From the NCBI RefSeq assembly GCF_028401415.2, contig NZ_CP171821.2:682001-746000 (forward strand): a stretch of 64,000 bases of DNA, written 5' to 3'. Origin of the DNA: Glaciecola sp028401415 (GTDB lineage Bacteria; Pseudomonadota; Gammaproteobacteria; Enterobacterales; Alteromonadaceae). Under the pieces are notes generated by a model. The model saw nothing but the letters and a program-made list of their open reading frames with translations, was not told where the DNA came from and did no database searches. How positions within the stretch are numbered: the first letter of the stretch is position 1; the number at the start of each line of letters is the position of its first letter. Shown here in pieces: positions 19,280-28,148 of this stretch. Both the position numbers and the translations under genes were made by a program.

Positions 19280-19297
19280 TCGGATACGGATGTAATA

Positions 19298-20428
19298 ATG
19301 AGATATACAACCTTTAATCAAAAAACGACGGACACAATGAAAGAGCCGATGTTTTTCGGCGACCCGGTAAATGTAGCGCGTTACGATCAACAAAAACACC
19401 CTATTTTTGAAAAGTTGATTGAAAAACAAATATCATTCTTCTGGCGTCCAGAAGAAGTTGACGTGAGTAAAGACAGAGTTGACTTTCAAAAGTTAACTAA
19501 CGCAGAGCAGCATATCTTCACATCAAATTTGAAATATCAAACACTGCTTGATTCGGTACAGGGACGCAGCCCTAACATTGCGTTTCTGCCGATTATTTCC
19601 TTGCCAGAGCTAGAAACCTGGGTAGAGACATGGTCGTTTTTTGAAACTATTCATTCTCGCTCATACACGCATATTTTGCGTAACTTGTTTTCTGATCCCA
19701 GCGGCATTTTCGACGATATTGTTGTAAATGAGGAAATTAAGCGACGAGCAACCGATATTTCGAAATACTACGATGATTTGATTTTCTACACTCAGCTATA
19801 TCAAACGCGTGGCGAAGGCGTGTTTACCATCGATGGTGAAACACACGAAGTGAACATGCGCAGTTTGAAGAAAAAGCTGTTCTTGTGCATGAATTCGGTC
19901 AACGCACTTGAAGCGATTAGATTCTACGTGTCATTTGCTTGCACCTTTGCATTTGCAGAGCGAGAGTTAATGGAAGGAAACTCTAAGATTATTCGCTTAA
20001 TTGCGCGAGATGAGAATATCCACCTTACATCAACTCAGCACATCTTAAACCTATGGATGAAAGGTAAAGACGATCCTGAAATGGCGGAGATTGCAAAGGA
20101 GTGCGAACAAGAAGCCAAAGATATATTTTTATTGGCTGTGGAGCAGGAAAAGCAATGGGCGAAGTATTTGTTCAAAGATGGCTCTATGCTTGGCTTGAAC
20201 GAAGAAATACTCAGTCAATATGTGGAATATATTGCCAACCAACGCATGGCTGCAATAGGCATGGGACAACCTTTTGAAGTCAGTAGCAACCCTTTACCAT
20301 GGATGAACAACTATTTAACGTCAGATAATGTGCAGGTTGCACCACAAGAAACTGAAATCAGTTCCTATCTCGTAGGGCAAATTGACAGTGAAGTAGCCTC
20401 TGGCGATTTTGAAGAGTTCGAGCTATAG
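19298..20428 (+). CDS. nrdB: Ribonucleotide reductase class Ia, beta subunit
   Basis: NrdB holds the diiron-tyrosyl radical that starts catalysis in NrdA. It has 376 residues, E. coli 376. The metal ligands fall at Asp85 (LLDSVQGRSPN), Glu116 and His119 (FETIHSRSYTH), with the later EAIRFYVSFAC and RDENIHLTSTQH segments, and the radical Tyr is Tyr123. The C-terminus IDSEVASGDFEEFEL fits the flexible tail that docks onto NrdA. It starts 18 bp after nrdA and precedes the ferredoxin gene yfaE, a co-transcribed trio. Confidence 0.97.
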   Translation: MRYTTFNQKTTDTMKEPMFFGDPVNVARYDQQKHPIFEKLIEKQISFFWRPEEVDVSKDRVDFQKLTNAEQHIFTSNLKYQTLLDSVQGRSPNIAFLPIISLPELETWVETWSFFETIHSRSYTHILRNLFSDPSGIFDDIVVNEEIKRRATDISKYYDDLIFYTQLYQTRGEGVFTIDGETHEVNMRSLKKKLFLCMNSVNALEAIRFYVSFACTFAFAERELMEGNSKIIRLIARDENIHLTSTQHILNLWMKGKDDPEMAEIAKECEQEAKDIFLLAVEQEKQWAKYLFKDGSMLGLNEEILSQYVEYIANQRMAAIGMGQPFEVSSNPLPWMNNYLTSDNVQVAPQETEISSYLVGQIDSEVASGDFEEFEL

Positions 20429-20455
20429 CGCTTTGCTAAGGTAAATTCTCTAAAA

Positions 20456-20725
20456 ATGATCGTTAAAACCGACAAACCAAGCGTGTGCGTTAATAATTGC
20501 ACACGCTTTTCATTTGAACATGAAGACAACCTCCTCATTGCAATGGAACGTCAGAACATAGACGTGCATTATCATTGCAGAGAGGGATTTTGTGGAGCGT
20601 GCAGAACTCGCTTGATATCAGGTCAGGTCGAATATAAAGTTGAGCCGCTTGCGTGTATTGAAGATGATGAAGTGTTGGTATGTTGTTGCGTGCCGATTAC
20701 AGATGTGTCCTTAGACACTTACTAG
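20456..20725 (+). CDS. yfaE: YfaE, 2Fe-2S ferredoxin for NrdB
   Basis: Small plant-type [2Fe-2S] ferredoxin that helps assemble and maintain the diiron-tyrosyl cofactor of NrdB. The 89 residues contain the cluster motif CREGFCGACR (Cys41, Cys46, Cys49) and the distal ligand in a CCC run at 76-78, just as E. coli YfaE ends EILPCCC. It lies 27 bp after nrdB, which strongly supports the role. Convergent purC follows after about 90 bp; that gap holds a short remnant (gttcccgcgaaggc) like a dispersed intergenic repeat but no clear terminator. Confidence 0.93.
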   Translation: MIVKTDKPSVCVNNCTRFSFEHEDNLLIAMERQNIDVHYHCREGFCGACRTRLISGQVEYKVEPLACIEDDEVLVCCCVPITDVSLDTY

Positions 20726-20815
20726 AAATAAAAGCTCGTTGTAACTTACACCAGCACCATTGACTTCAAAGTCGTTCCCGCGAAGGCAGAACTTTCCTAA
20801 CCAACCTAAGCGTTC

Positions 20816-21529
20816 TTAAATATCTAAACCAATCCGCGATGCAATCTCGATGTAAGATTCCACAACTGAGCCCAGGCCTTGTCGAAAACGGTCTTTATCA
20901 AGCTTACGTCTGGTCTCACTATCCCACAGTCGGCATCCGTCGGGAGAGAACTCATCTCCAAGGATAATATCCCCGTTTTTATCTACCCCAAACTCAAGTT
21001 TGAAATCAACTAAGAGCATGCCACCTTCAGCAAACAATGGCGCCAAGATAGCATTAACCTGAAGTGTTAAGGCCCTCATTTGGTCAATTTGAGCTTGCGT
21101 TGCCCATTTGAAGCCAACAATGTGTGATTCGTTGATCATAGGGTCATGAAGGGCATCGTTTTTAAGGAAAAACTCAAAGGTCGGTGGCACAAGCTCAATG
21201 CCTTCTTCAACCCCTAGCCTTTTGCACAACGAGCCCGCTGCGAAATTGCGAACAACACACTCTACGGGGATCATGTCCAGCTTCTTCACTGCACTTTCTG
21301 TGTCTGACAAAAGCGCTTGAACCTGCGTTTTTATGCCTGCGGATTCGAGTTTTTGCATGATGTAGTGATTAAATTTATTATTCACTTCACCTTTTCGATC
21401 AAGCTGTTCTATCTTTTCACCGTCAAAGGCGGAAGTATCATTTCTAAATTCTAGGATCAGTAAATCAGGATCGTCGCTTAAAAAAACTGTTTTCGCCTTT
21501 CCGCGATACAGCTCAGACAGTTTCTGCAT
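20816..21529 (-). CDS. purC: SAICAR synthase
   Basis: PurC joins aspartate to CAIR in purine synthesis using ATP. The 237-residue product begins MQKLSELYRGKAKTV, exactly like E. coli PurC, with GAGG just upstream; an in-frame codon four residues earlier is less likely. Conserved blocks include EFRNDTSAFDG, PVECVVRNFAAGSLCKR, VDFKLEFG and LGDEFSPDGCRLWD. It is the last gene of dapA-bamC-purC on the minus strand, the same order as E. coli. Confidence 0.97.
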   Translation of the reverse strand: MQKLSELYRGKAKTVFLSDDPDLLILEFRNDTSAFDGEKIEQLDRKGEVNNKFNHYIMQKLESAGIKTQVQALLSDTESAVKKLDMIPVECVVRNFAAGSLCKRLGVEEGIELVPPTFEFFLKNDALHDPMINESHIVGFKWATQAQIDQMRALTLQVNAILAPLFAEGGMLLVDFKLEFGVDKNGDIILGDEFSPDGCRLWDSETRRKLDKDRFRQGLGSVVESYIEIASRIGLDI

Positions 21530-21569
21530 GCCTTGCCTCAAATAGATGGTTGAAATAGAGTATCGAATT

Positions 21570-22661
21570 CTAAATATCTAGATTTTCTTCTGCCATATAG
21601 TCAGCAAAAACGCTGAACAAATCGGTTACTGCATTAACTTCGAATGGCTCGTTGTCGCTATCTTTAAACGTCACTGCGGTTTTGGGGCCTACCGGCTCTA
21701 CCAACAAACGATAGTTGACCTTTTCTAAATCAAGTCCATCGTCCGAGAACAGTCCCGACCACCATGACTCATCTGGGCCGCTGTATTTTAAAAACATCAA
21801 ACCTGACGACTGGTCGAGGTCAATCACATCAAACCCCATTTTGCGAAGAACTAACTGCAATCGAGGCCAAGCGTTCTCGTATCGTGCGTCTACTACAAAC
21901 GCCGGGTCACCGTCAGGATTGAAGCCAAGCTCAGATTTAAAGCCTTCTCGTATCAGGGCAATGCGCTGACTTTGTTCTAAACGAATACCAAAATCATATT
22001 CAGCAATAATATAATTTAAGAAGTTAACTTCATTCTCTCGCAATTCAAACGGCGTTACGTTAGCCAGCTGCGACTCACCGTTTTCATCAATATACGCAAT
22101 TTTCTCAACACTTAATGCTGCAGTGCGACCGTGTGGCTCAAGCTCAATACTAAGCTTAAACTTTCGAGCTTTTTCAATCACATCACCGCCAAATTCGTAC
22201 CAGCTTTCATCGGTCTCGTATCGGCTGATTACCCAGTCTGTGACCAGCTCGTTTTTTTCTCGATCGAAAGACTCAACCGCAATATTCCTCAATTCTAAGT
22301 ACTTTAGTACCGTATCCCAAATCGTTTTATCGATAGCTTCATTATCGTTGACTTGGTCAAATTTTACCGTTGCTTTTTCAGAGCCCTCCTCGACGCGTGA
22401 GCCGCTTACTAAAGGCAAAACAAGACGCGGGGAGTGCACCAGTACTTCAGGGCCTTTTATGTCATGAGGAGTTGAAATCTCGGGAAGCTCATATCGATTA
22501 GACGACGGCGGACGCTTTAAGTCTTCTGGCACTTTAAGCAATTCGGCTTGTTCAACTTCGAGATATTCGAAATTACCGGAAGCTTGCTTTCTGCTTTCAG
22601 AACTGGTGCATCCAGACAAAACAATCATCGCAAATAGCGAGAAGAGACTGAAGTTTTTCAT
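21570..22661 (-). CDS. bamC: BamC, outer-membrane assembly lipoprotein
   Basis: BamC (NlpB) is an accessory lipoprotein of the BAM complex that inserts beta-barrel proteins in the outer membrane. A signal peptide ends in the lipobox LSGC with Cys18 and Thr at +2. An unstructured N-terminal stretch, which in E. coli wraps BamD, is followed by two helix-grip domains (about 95-220 and 230-355). It has 363 residues against 344 in E. coli. The start overlaps the dapA stop by one base (TAATG), so the genes are translationally coupled. Confidence 0.93.
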   Translation of the reverse strand: MKNFSLFSLFAMIVLSGCTSSESRKQASGNFEYLEVEQAELLKVPEDLKRPPSSNRYELPEISTPHDIKGPEVLVHSPRLVLPLVSGSRVEEGSEKATVKFDQVNDNEAIDKTIWDTVLKYLELRNIAVESFDREKNELVTDWVISRYETDESWYEFGGDVIEKARKFKLSIELEPHGRTAALSVEKIAYIDENGESQLANVTPFELRENEVNFLNYIIAEYDFGIRLEQSQRIALIREGFKSELGFNPDGDPAFVVDARYENAWPRLQLVLRKMGFDVIDLDQSSGLMFLKYSGPDESWWSGLFSDDGLDLEKVNYRLLVEPVGPKTAVTFKDSDNEPFEVNAVTDLFSVFADYMAEENLDI

Positions 22662-23545
22662 TACGCTTCTATTAATCCTAATTTTACTAACCTTTGTTCG
22701 ATTATTTTTTGGCTGTTTAGTTCAGGCTTTACCATAGGCAGCCGTAAACCCGCATCCTGCATTTTTCCCATTTTAAATAGCGCCCACTTGGGCATCACTG
22801 GATTGGGCTCAATAAACAATTCCTGATGTAATTCGTAAATCGACGCATCGATGCGTTTAGCATCATCAAACTCGTGTTTTAGCGCGTGCTCACACATTTG
22901 CGACATTTGTTCGGGGACAATATTGGCACTTACCGAAATAACGCCATCCCCACCTTCACACATAAACCGACAGCCTGTCGAATCGTCTCCGCTTAAACAG
23001 ACGAAATCACTGTCAACTGCGGATTTAGTCTCTGTAAGTCGCGATAAGTCACCAGTGGCGTCTTTTAGGCCGACAATATTTGGATGCTTGGCAAGCTGCG
23101 CTACGGTATCGGTGAGCATGTCGGCAACTGTACGCGAGGGTACATTGTACAATAGAACTGGTAAGTCTGTCGCGCTCGCTACCGCTTCAAAATGGGCAAT
23201 CATGCCACGCTGCTGAGGTTTATTGTAATAAGGAACGACGCTTAAAAAGCCGTCAATATTTAACTTCGCCATTTCTTGGCTGAGAAATATCGCTTCGTCT
23301 GTTGCGTTTGCGCCACTGCCAGCAATCACTTTTACTTGCCCTTGGGCATACTCGACAACTTGAGCGACAACATCAATATGTTCGTCCATGGGAAGCGTGG
23401 CTGATTCGCCAGTTGTGCCTACCGCGACAATTCCGTGAGTGCCAGATTCAACGTGCCACTGAACCAACTCTTGCAAACTGTCTCTATCTATATCTCCATT
23501 TGGTAACATGGGTGTTACCAGCGCAACGTAACTTCCTTTGAACAT
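22661..23545 (-). CDS. dapA: 4-hydroxy-tetrahydrodipicolinate synthase
   Basis: First dedicated step of lysine and diaminopimelate synthesis: condensation of pyruvate with aspartate semialdehyde. The 294-residue TIM barrel shows VAVGTTGESATL, the proton-relay Tyr in LLYNVPSRT and the Schiff-base Lys in VGLKDATGDLSR. It heads the dapA-bamC-purC group on the minus strand and faces gcvR across a 115-bp divergent region, as in E. coli. Confidence 0.97.
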   Translation of the reverse strand: MFKGSYVALVTPMLPNGDIDRDSLQELVQWHVESGTHGIVAVGTTGESATLPMDEHIDVVAQVVEYAQGQVKVIAGSGANATDEAIFLSQEMAKLNIDGFLSVVPYYNKPQQRGMIAHFEAVASATDLPVLLYNVPSRTVADMLTDTVAQLAKHPNIVGLKDATGDLSRLTETKSAVDSDFVCLSGDDSTGCRFMCEGGDGVISVSANIVPEQMSQMCEHALKHEFDDAKRIDASIYELHQELFIEPNPVMPKWALFKMGKMQDAGLRLPMVKPELNSQKIIEQRLVKLGLIEA

Positions 23546-23660
23546 CTGCCCCCCTTAAAAACGAGTCGCAATAGTAGTGTTCTCGACTAGCAAAAACAAG
23601 CAGAAAACCTTATATTGCCGATAAACATGCGAGAGCGAACATCCTAGGATATAAGACGTG

Positions 23661-24215
23661 ATGAAAACTCAGTTAATTGTCAACGTGTTAGGCGCTGACA
23701 AACTTGGTATTTTAAGCCTAATCGCCAGCAAAATACGTGAAAGTAATTGCAACATCCTTGATTCTCGCCATGCCATATATGGGCAAGACTTTTCTATTAC
23801 GATGATCATCAATGGTACTGAGAACGAGATAACTCGCTTAGAGGTATCCCTGTCGAGCTTTTGTGTTGAGCACGAGCTCTTATGCATGATGAAACGCACC
23901 AGCGGGCATATTAAGCAAAATATTGAGCAGTTGATCACTTTGAAGTTCTCTGGCCGAGACAGAAGCGGCATTATTCAGCAAATCACTAGCGTGTTAGCTG
24001 GCGAGAATGTGTCAGTCAATGCAATGCGACAAAAAATCACACAGAAAGACGATGTATGTTATGTGGAGGGCAAAATGATTTTGTCGGCGCCGGCTGATCT
24101 AGATTTGGTCAAATTTGATAGAAAGCTTAAGCAAAGTCTGAGCAACTACGGACTTTCTGGACAAATCAGTCATCAAATAAATAAGGAAGATAATGAATAC
24201 ATTGAAAGCTGGTGA
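23661..24215 (+). CDS. gcvR: GcvR, ACT-domain regulator of glycine cleavage
   Basis: Two tandem ACT domains (about 5-80 and 90-165) with no DNA-binding domain. The first begins LIVNVLGADKLGILSLIASKI, the second ITLKFSGRDRSGIIQQITSVL. E. coli GcvR of this build binds GcvA and blocks activation of the glycine cleavage operon when glycine is low. Position supports the name: divergent from dapA and overlapping bcp by 23 bases, as in E. coli. A GTG directly before the ATG at 23661 is an alternative start. The target regulator gcvA is not in the window. Confidence 0.85.
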   Translation: MKTQLIVNVLGADKLGILSLIASKIRESNCNILDSRHAIYGQDFSITMIINGTENEITRLEVSLSSFCVEHELLCMMKRTSGHIKQNIEQLITLKFSGRDRSGIIQQITSVLAGENVSVNAMRQKITQKDDVCYVEGKMILSAPADLDLVKFDRKLKQSLSNYGLSGQISHQINKEDNEYIESW

Positions 24216-24651
24216 TTCTGCTCCGTCTTTTTCCCTGCAAAACCAAGACGACGAGACCGTGAATTTATCTGATTACAGCGGGCAAACAGTCGTTGTATAT
24301 TTTTATCCTAAAGCCATGACGCCGGGATGCACAGTGCAAGCACAGGGGCTGAGAGATAGCAACCAAGCACTCAAAGATAAAGGTGCAGTGGTATTTGGGA
24401 TAAGCCCCGATCCAGTGGCTCGTTTAAGAAAATTCGCAGACAAAGAAAACCTTAACTTCACTTTATTGTCAGACCCCGACCATAAAGTAGCAGAAGATTT
24501 CGGTGTATGGGGGCTGAAAAAATTTATGGGCAAAGAGTATGACGGGATTCATCGAATCACGTTTATTATCGACAAACATGGAAAGGTCAGTCAGGTGCTA
24601 AACAAATTTAAGACCAAAGAGCATCATCAAACCCTTCTAGATGCTCTATAG
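24193..24651 (+). CDS. bcp: Bcp, thioredoxin-dependent peroxiredoxin
   Basis: Bcp/PrxQ-family peroxidase reducing hydroperoxides. Its 152 residues align closely with E. coli Bcp: MNTLKAGDSAPSFSLQNQD, VYFYPKAMTPGCTVQA with peroxidatic Cys46, GVWGLKKFMGKEYDGIHR. E. coli has its resolving Cys five residues after the peroxidatic one; here that position is Gln51 and Cys46 is the only cysteine in the protein, so it must work by a 1-Cys mechanism. The start overlaps the end of gcvR by 23 bases and has AAGGA 6-7 nt upstream. Confidence 0.94.
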   Translation: MNTLKAGDSAPSFSLQNQDDETVNLSDYSGQTVVVYFYPKAMTPGCTVQAQGLRDSNQALKDKGAVVFGISPDPVARLRKFADKENLNFTLLSDPDHKVAEDFGVWGLKKFMGKEYDGIHRITFIIDKHGKVSQVLNKFKTKEHHQTLLDAL

Positions 24652-24713
24652 AACAAAAGCTTTATTTATCATGCCGCGTCTGAGCGCCGTTTCTTAAACT
24701 GGATTCAGCTTAG

Positions 24714-25799
24714 TTAGACCGCGGCGCTTTCGTTTTGGCCTGGTTTTTTCGGCGTCGACCAAGCGCTAATTAGCGCTTTTACTAAAGTGGCTAGCGGTAT
24801 CGCAAAAAATACTCCCCAAAACCCCCACAGCCCACCAAATAGCAGCACTGCGACGATAATGTATAAGGGATGAAGACTCACTGCCTCAGAAAACAACAGC
24901 GGCACCAGCAAGTTGCCATCCAGCGCTTGAATAATAAAATACACCAACATGACATAACCAAAATCTGCGCTGAATCCAAACTGGAACAAAGCCACAATGG
25001 CGACCGGAATAGTGACTACTGCTGCACCGATGTATGGAATGAGTACTGAAAATCCAACAAACACGCCCAGTAAAATGGCAAAACGTAAATCCAAGATGCT
25101 AAATGCTACGCAAGTGACTGCGCCAACAATGACAATTTCGATGACTTTACCACGAATGTAATTGGCAATTTGTAGATTCATCTCCTCACCCACTTGCGTG
25201 ATCAACAAACGCTCATTTGGCAAAATCGCAGAGATACTTTGCATAAAAAGGCGTTTATCACTGAGCATAAAAAAGACCATAAGTGGCACGAGAATGATGT
25301 AAATCAGCAGCGCTGCAAGGTTTCCCAATGAGCTTACTGACGCAGAAAGCACTTGTTCTCCAATAGTCATCACGCGTTCATTCACACCAGACATCATCGA
25401 CTGTATGTAACTTACTTCGACTACGTTCGGATACTTTTCAGGCAGTGTGTTTAGCCAAACCTGCGCGGATTCCCAAATAACCGGAATTTCCCTGATTAAA
25501 TTGACACTTTGCTGAGAAATAATGGGAACAAGCGCAACCGAAATCACAAAGCAAACGAATAAAAAGACAATCAAAGTGAAGCTGGTAGCAAGTGAACGTC
25601 TAACGCCCATGGTTTCAAACTTCGTTACGGGGACGTCTAACAGATAAGCTATAACTATGGCAACGATAACGGGCATTAAAATGCCGCCAAACAGATACAA
25701 TATGGCGCATGAAAAAATGATTAACAGCAATAGCATTAAGGCATTAGGGTCGGAAAACTTCCGCTTATACCAATTGCCCAAAACTCCTAACATATTCAT
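24714..25799 (-). CDS. perM: PerM, AI-2E/PerM-family membrane transporter
   Basis: 361-residue polytopic inner-membrane protein of the AI-2 exporter/PerM family (UPF0118). Roughly eight hydrophobic helices are visible: two near 20-60, one near 70-95, a periplasmic-type amphipathic stretch (about 100-155), then helices from 155 onward including VGFSVLIPYIGAAVVTIPVA and the late PLYIIVAVLLFGGLWGFWGV motif typical of the family. Substrate is unknown; family members have been linked to autoinducer-2 or Na+/H+ export. It lies next to divergent bepA, as in E. coli (perM-bepA). Confidence 0.88.
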   Translation of the reverse strand: MNMLGVLGNWYKRKFSDPNALMLLLLIIFSCAILYLFGGILMPVIVAIVIAYLLDVPVTKFETMGVRRSLATSFTLIVFLFVCFVISVALVPIISQQSVNLIREIPVIWESAQVWLNTLPEKYPNVVEVSYIQSMMSGVNERVMTIGEQVLSASVSSLGNLAALLIYIILVPLMVFFMLSDKRLFMQSISAILPNERLLITQVGEEMNLQIANYIRGKVIEIVIVGAVTCVAFSILDLRFAILLGVFVGFSVLIPYIGAAVVTIPVAIVALFQFGFSADFGYVMLVYFIIQALDGNLLVPLLFSEAVSLHPLYIIVAVLLFGGLWGFWGVFFAIPLATLVKALISAWSTPKKPGQNESAAV

Positions 25800-25992
25800 G
25801 CTTTCCTCATATTTGAATAGTGACTAACGAATAAAAGCCGGTAAATTCGACGACTTAATAGCAGTGTCGAACTTGCTTAGATTGTTGTAAAGTGTACTGA
25901 TTAATGCATTGCACCCTATTTTCGACACACTGTATCATGACAAGGTGAAACTTACATGACCTTCATTGGTCGTATTTAAGTATTTAATTTAT

Positions 25993-27492
25993 ATGTGGAA
26001 TATGATTCGAAATCCAATGTCTTTGAGCCCTTTTCGTAAAATTGCCCTTTGTATTAGTGTGGCGGGCGTATGCTCAATACTTTCACTCAGTGCTTACTCT
26101 CAAGTAAATGGTAGTCGAAATCAACTGCCCGAGATAGGCGTAGTTGCATCTGATGCGATAACCATTGACAAAGAAAAAGTCATTGGCGATGCGATTATGA
26201 AGCAACTTAGAGGGCAAGCGCCCTTGGTGCACGACCCGGTATTGCAAGAGTACATTCAGGATATTGGCAATCGCCTGGTTGTGCACGCCGATAACACCAA
26301 ATTTCCCTTTACCTTTTTTATGATCAACAACCCGGTACTTAACGCTTTCGCATTTTATGGCGGCCACATAGGTGTACATACCGGACTCATTGCGCAGGCC
26401 CAAACAGAGAGCGAACTCGCTTCTGTTCTCGCGCATGAGGTCGCTCACGTTACTCAGAGACATTTAGCGCGCCGTATGCAGTCACAGCAACGCTCAGCGC
26501 CATTACAAATAGCCAGTATGATCGGCTCACTATTAGTGGCAATGGCTGATCCTAGAGCAGGAATGGCGGCCGTTTCGGCCTCGCTTGCCGGTAGCCAGCA
26601 GTCCAATATTAATTTTACCCGCAATAACGAGCAAGAAGCAGACAACATTGGTATAAACATACTCTATCGTGCTGGATTCGACCCGCGCGGTGCACCTGCG
26701 TTCTTCGGCCGTCTTGCCGAGCAGATGAGTGGACGCAGCACTCAATTAGCCTTTTTACAAACTCACCCACTCCCACAAGACCGAGTTGCGGAAACTATCA
26801 CACGTGCAAGAGCTTACGGGGATGTTAACTTACCAGCCAGCCTACAATTTCATCTTGCACGCGCACGAATACAAGCACGTTATATGAGCACGCCAGAGCG
26901 TAATTTGGGCTTATTCAAAGGACAAATGAATCAATTCCAGGGCGTAACGCAAACCGCCGCTCAGTATGGTTATGCCTTAACCTTATTTGAGCTGGAGCAA
27001 TACGAAGAAGCACAACGTGTGATGGAGTCGTTGATATCGAAAGATCCGGAAAACATGTTCTATTTGGATTTAAAAACTGACGTTTTCCTTGAACAACAAC
27101 AGTATTCTGCAGCGATTAATTTGCTCAAGCCTTTGTGGCAGCACAAGCCGCAAAATAAAGTGCTAGCGCTTAATTTGGCAAACAGTTATTTGAAGTCCGG
27201 CGATTTTGAAAACGCAATTGATATTCTGCGTGACCTCATTCTGGTTGATAATGAAAACTTGATTTCATATCAGTTATTGAATGAAGCATACGAGCGTTCT
27301 CAGCAGAAAAAGGAAGCACATAAATCACAAGCAGAAATCTATGCCTTAATTTCAGCCTACCCCCTTGCAATTGATGAGCTACAGTTTGCATATAATTACG
27401 CGAAGGATGACAATCTTGAAAAGCAGCGCATAATGGGGCGAATTTCACAATTGCGTGCGGCGCAAGCTAACGCACAGCGGCTTAGTTTATAA
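25993..27492 (+). CDS. bepA: BepA, periplasmic M48 metalloprotease with TPR
   Basis: BepA (YfgC) is a periplasmic zinc protease and chaperone that degrades stalled outer-membrane proteins such as LptD. A signal peptide is followed by the M48 domain with HEVAH (starting at base 26434) and the distal metal ligand in NNEQEADNIGI, then a C-terminal TPR region with repeated FELEQYEEAQRVMESL-type helices. The start is uncertain: a TTG at 25966 and ATGs at 25993, 26002 and 26017 are in frame, none with a strong ribosome binding site; 26017 gives the most ordinary signal peptide. Position between perM and arsC matches E. coli. Confidence 0.92.
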   Translation: MWNMIRNPMSLSPFRKIALCISVAGVCSILSLSAYSQVNGSRNQLPEIGVVASDAITIDKEKVIGDAIMKQLRGQAPLVHDPVLQEYIQDIGNRLVVHADNTKFPFTFFMINNPVLNAFAFYGGHIGVHTGLIAQAQTESELASVLAHEVAHVTQRHLARRMQSQQRSAPLQIASMIGSLLVAMADPRAGMAAVSASLAGSQQSNINFTRNNEQEADNIGINILYRAGFDPRGAPAFFGRLAEQMSGRSTQLAFLQTHPLPQDRVAETITRARAYGDVNLPASLQFHLARARIQARYMSTPERNLGLFKGQMNQFQGVTQTAAQYGYALTLFELEQYEEAQRVMESLISKDPENMFYLDLKTDVFLEQQQYSAAINLLKPLWQHKPQNKVLALNLANSYLKSGDFENAIDILRDLILVDNENLISYQLLNEAYERSQQKKEAHKSQAEIYALISAYPLAIDELQFAYNYAKDDNLEKQRIMGRISQLRAAQANAQRLSL

Positions 27493-27529
27493 TTGATTTT
27501 ACTTTTTGAAAATACTCGCAAATAGCGAA

Positions 27530-28006
27530 TTAGGGCCTGTTATGCTCAATGGCTTCAATTAGTGCTTGTGCGCTTTGCTCACCGAACAGTTGACCTTTTA
27601 AGGTGCCGTCTGGATTGATGATGTAGGTGGCTGGCAAATATTGCGGACGTTCGAAGGGAAATGGTGTATTTAGTGATGCGATTAAGGGAAATTCCATATT
27701 ATACTTTTGCTTTAATTCTCTTAGTTCCTCATCGCTTAAATTATCGTAACTAACAGCAAACAAGACGGCGTCGTCGCCCTTGATACGATTGAATTCAGAA
27801 AGTTCGGGGACTTCTTTTAAACAAGGGGCGCACCACTCAGCAAAATAATTCACGATAACATGCTTGCCAAGGTAGTCCGCATGCTTATGCGATGTACCGT
27901 CTAAGGTGACGAAATCGCTTTGAGACGCTTGATAAACGAACGCACCTGCCATGACAGCAGTGCACAACAGCAAGCAGTATATCGCGATAGAAGTAGATTT
28001 TTTCAT
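27530..28006 (-). CDS. Membrane-anchored TlpA/ResA-type thioredoxin-like protein
   Basis: 158-residue protein with an N-terminal membrane helix (about 7-27) and a periplasmic thioredoxin fold with the active site WCAPC (Cys59 and Cys62) and the cis-Pro loop LPATYIINPDG. Such proteins reduce disulfides in the periplasm, often for cytochrome c maturation, but no cytochrome gene is nearby, so the partner is unknown. It is convergent with bepA and divergent from arsC, a spot where E. coli has bepA directly next to arsC. Matching 13-bp inverted repeats lie at 27529-27541 (over its stop codon) and 28117-28129, hinting at an inserted segment. Confidence 0.85.
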   Translation of the reverse strand: MKKSTSIAIYCLLLCTAVMAGAFVYQASQSDFVTLDGTSHKHADYLGKHVIVNYFAEWCAPCLKEVPELSEFNRIKGDDAVLFAVSYDNLSDEELRELKQKYNMEFPLIASLNTPFPFERPQYLPATYIINPDGTLKGQLFGEQSAQALIEAIEHNRP

Positions 28007-28073
28007 ACGTACCTTATTTCTGAGCTTTCATTCAATCAAGCGCTAACGAACTGATAGGCAATTAGTTATAATC

Positions 28074-28127
28074 TAGGGTCTGTTGATCTTTGCTGCAAAA
28101 TCATACAGCAAAGATCAACAGGCCCTA
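28074..28127. repeat. 22-bp hairpin repeat between tlpA-like gene and arsC
   Basis: Arm 28074-28095 pairs with 28106-28127 over 22 positions with one mismatch (T/G), loop 10 nt. The ends are TAGGGTCTGTT and AACAGGCCCTA with TA at both edges. The right-hand end, ATTAGGGCCTGTT when reversed, recurs exactly at 27529-27541, across the tlpA-like gene. It could be a palindromic mini-element or part of the arsC 5' leader. Confidence 0.8.
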
Positions 28128-28148
28128 ATATTCACTAGAGGTAAAATA

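Noticed and set aside
20771..20791. gttcccgcgaaggcagaac, like a fragment of a dispersed proteobacterial intergenic repeat
   Set aside because: Only one degenerate copy without its paired arm is present in this window, so a repeat cannot be claimed.
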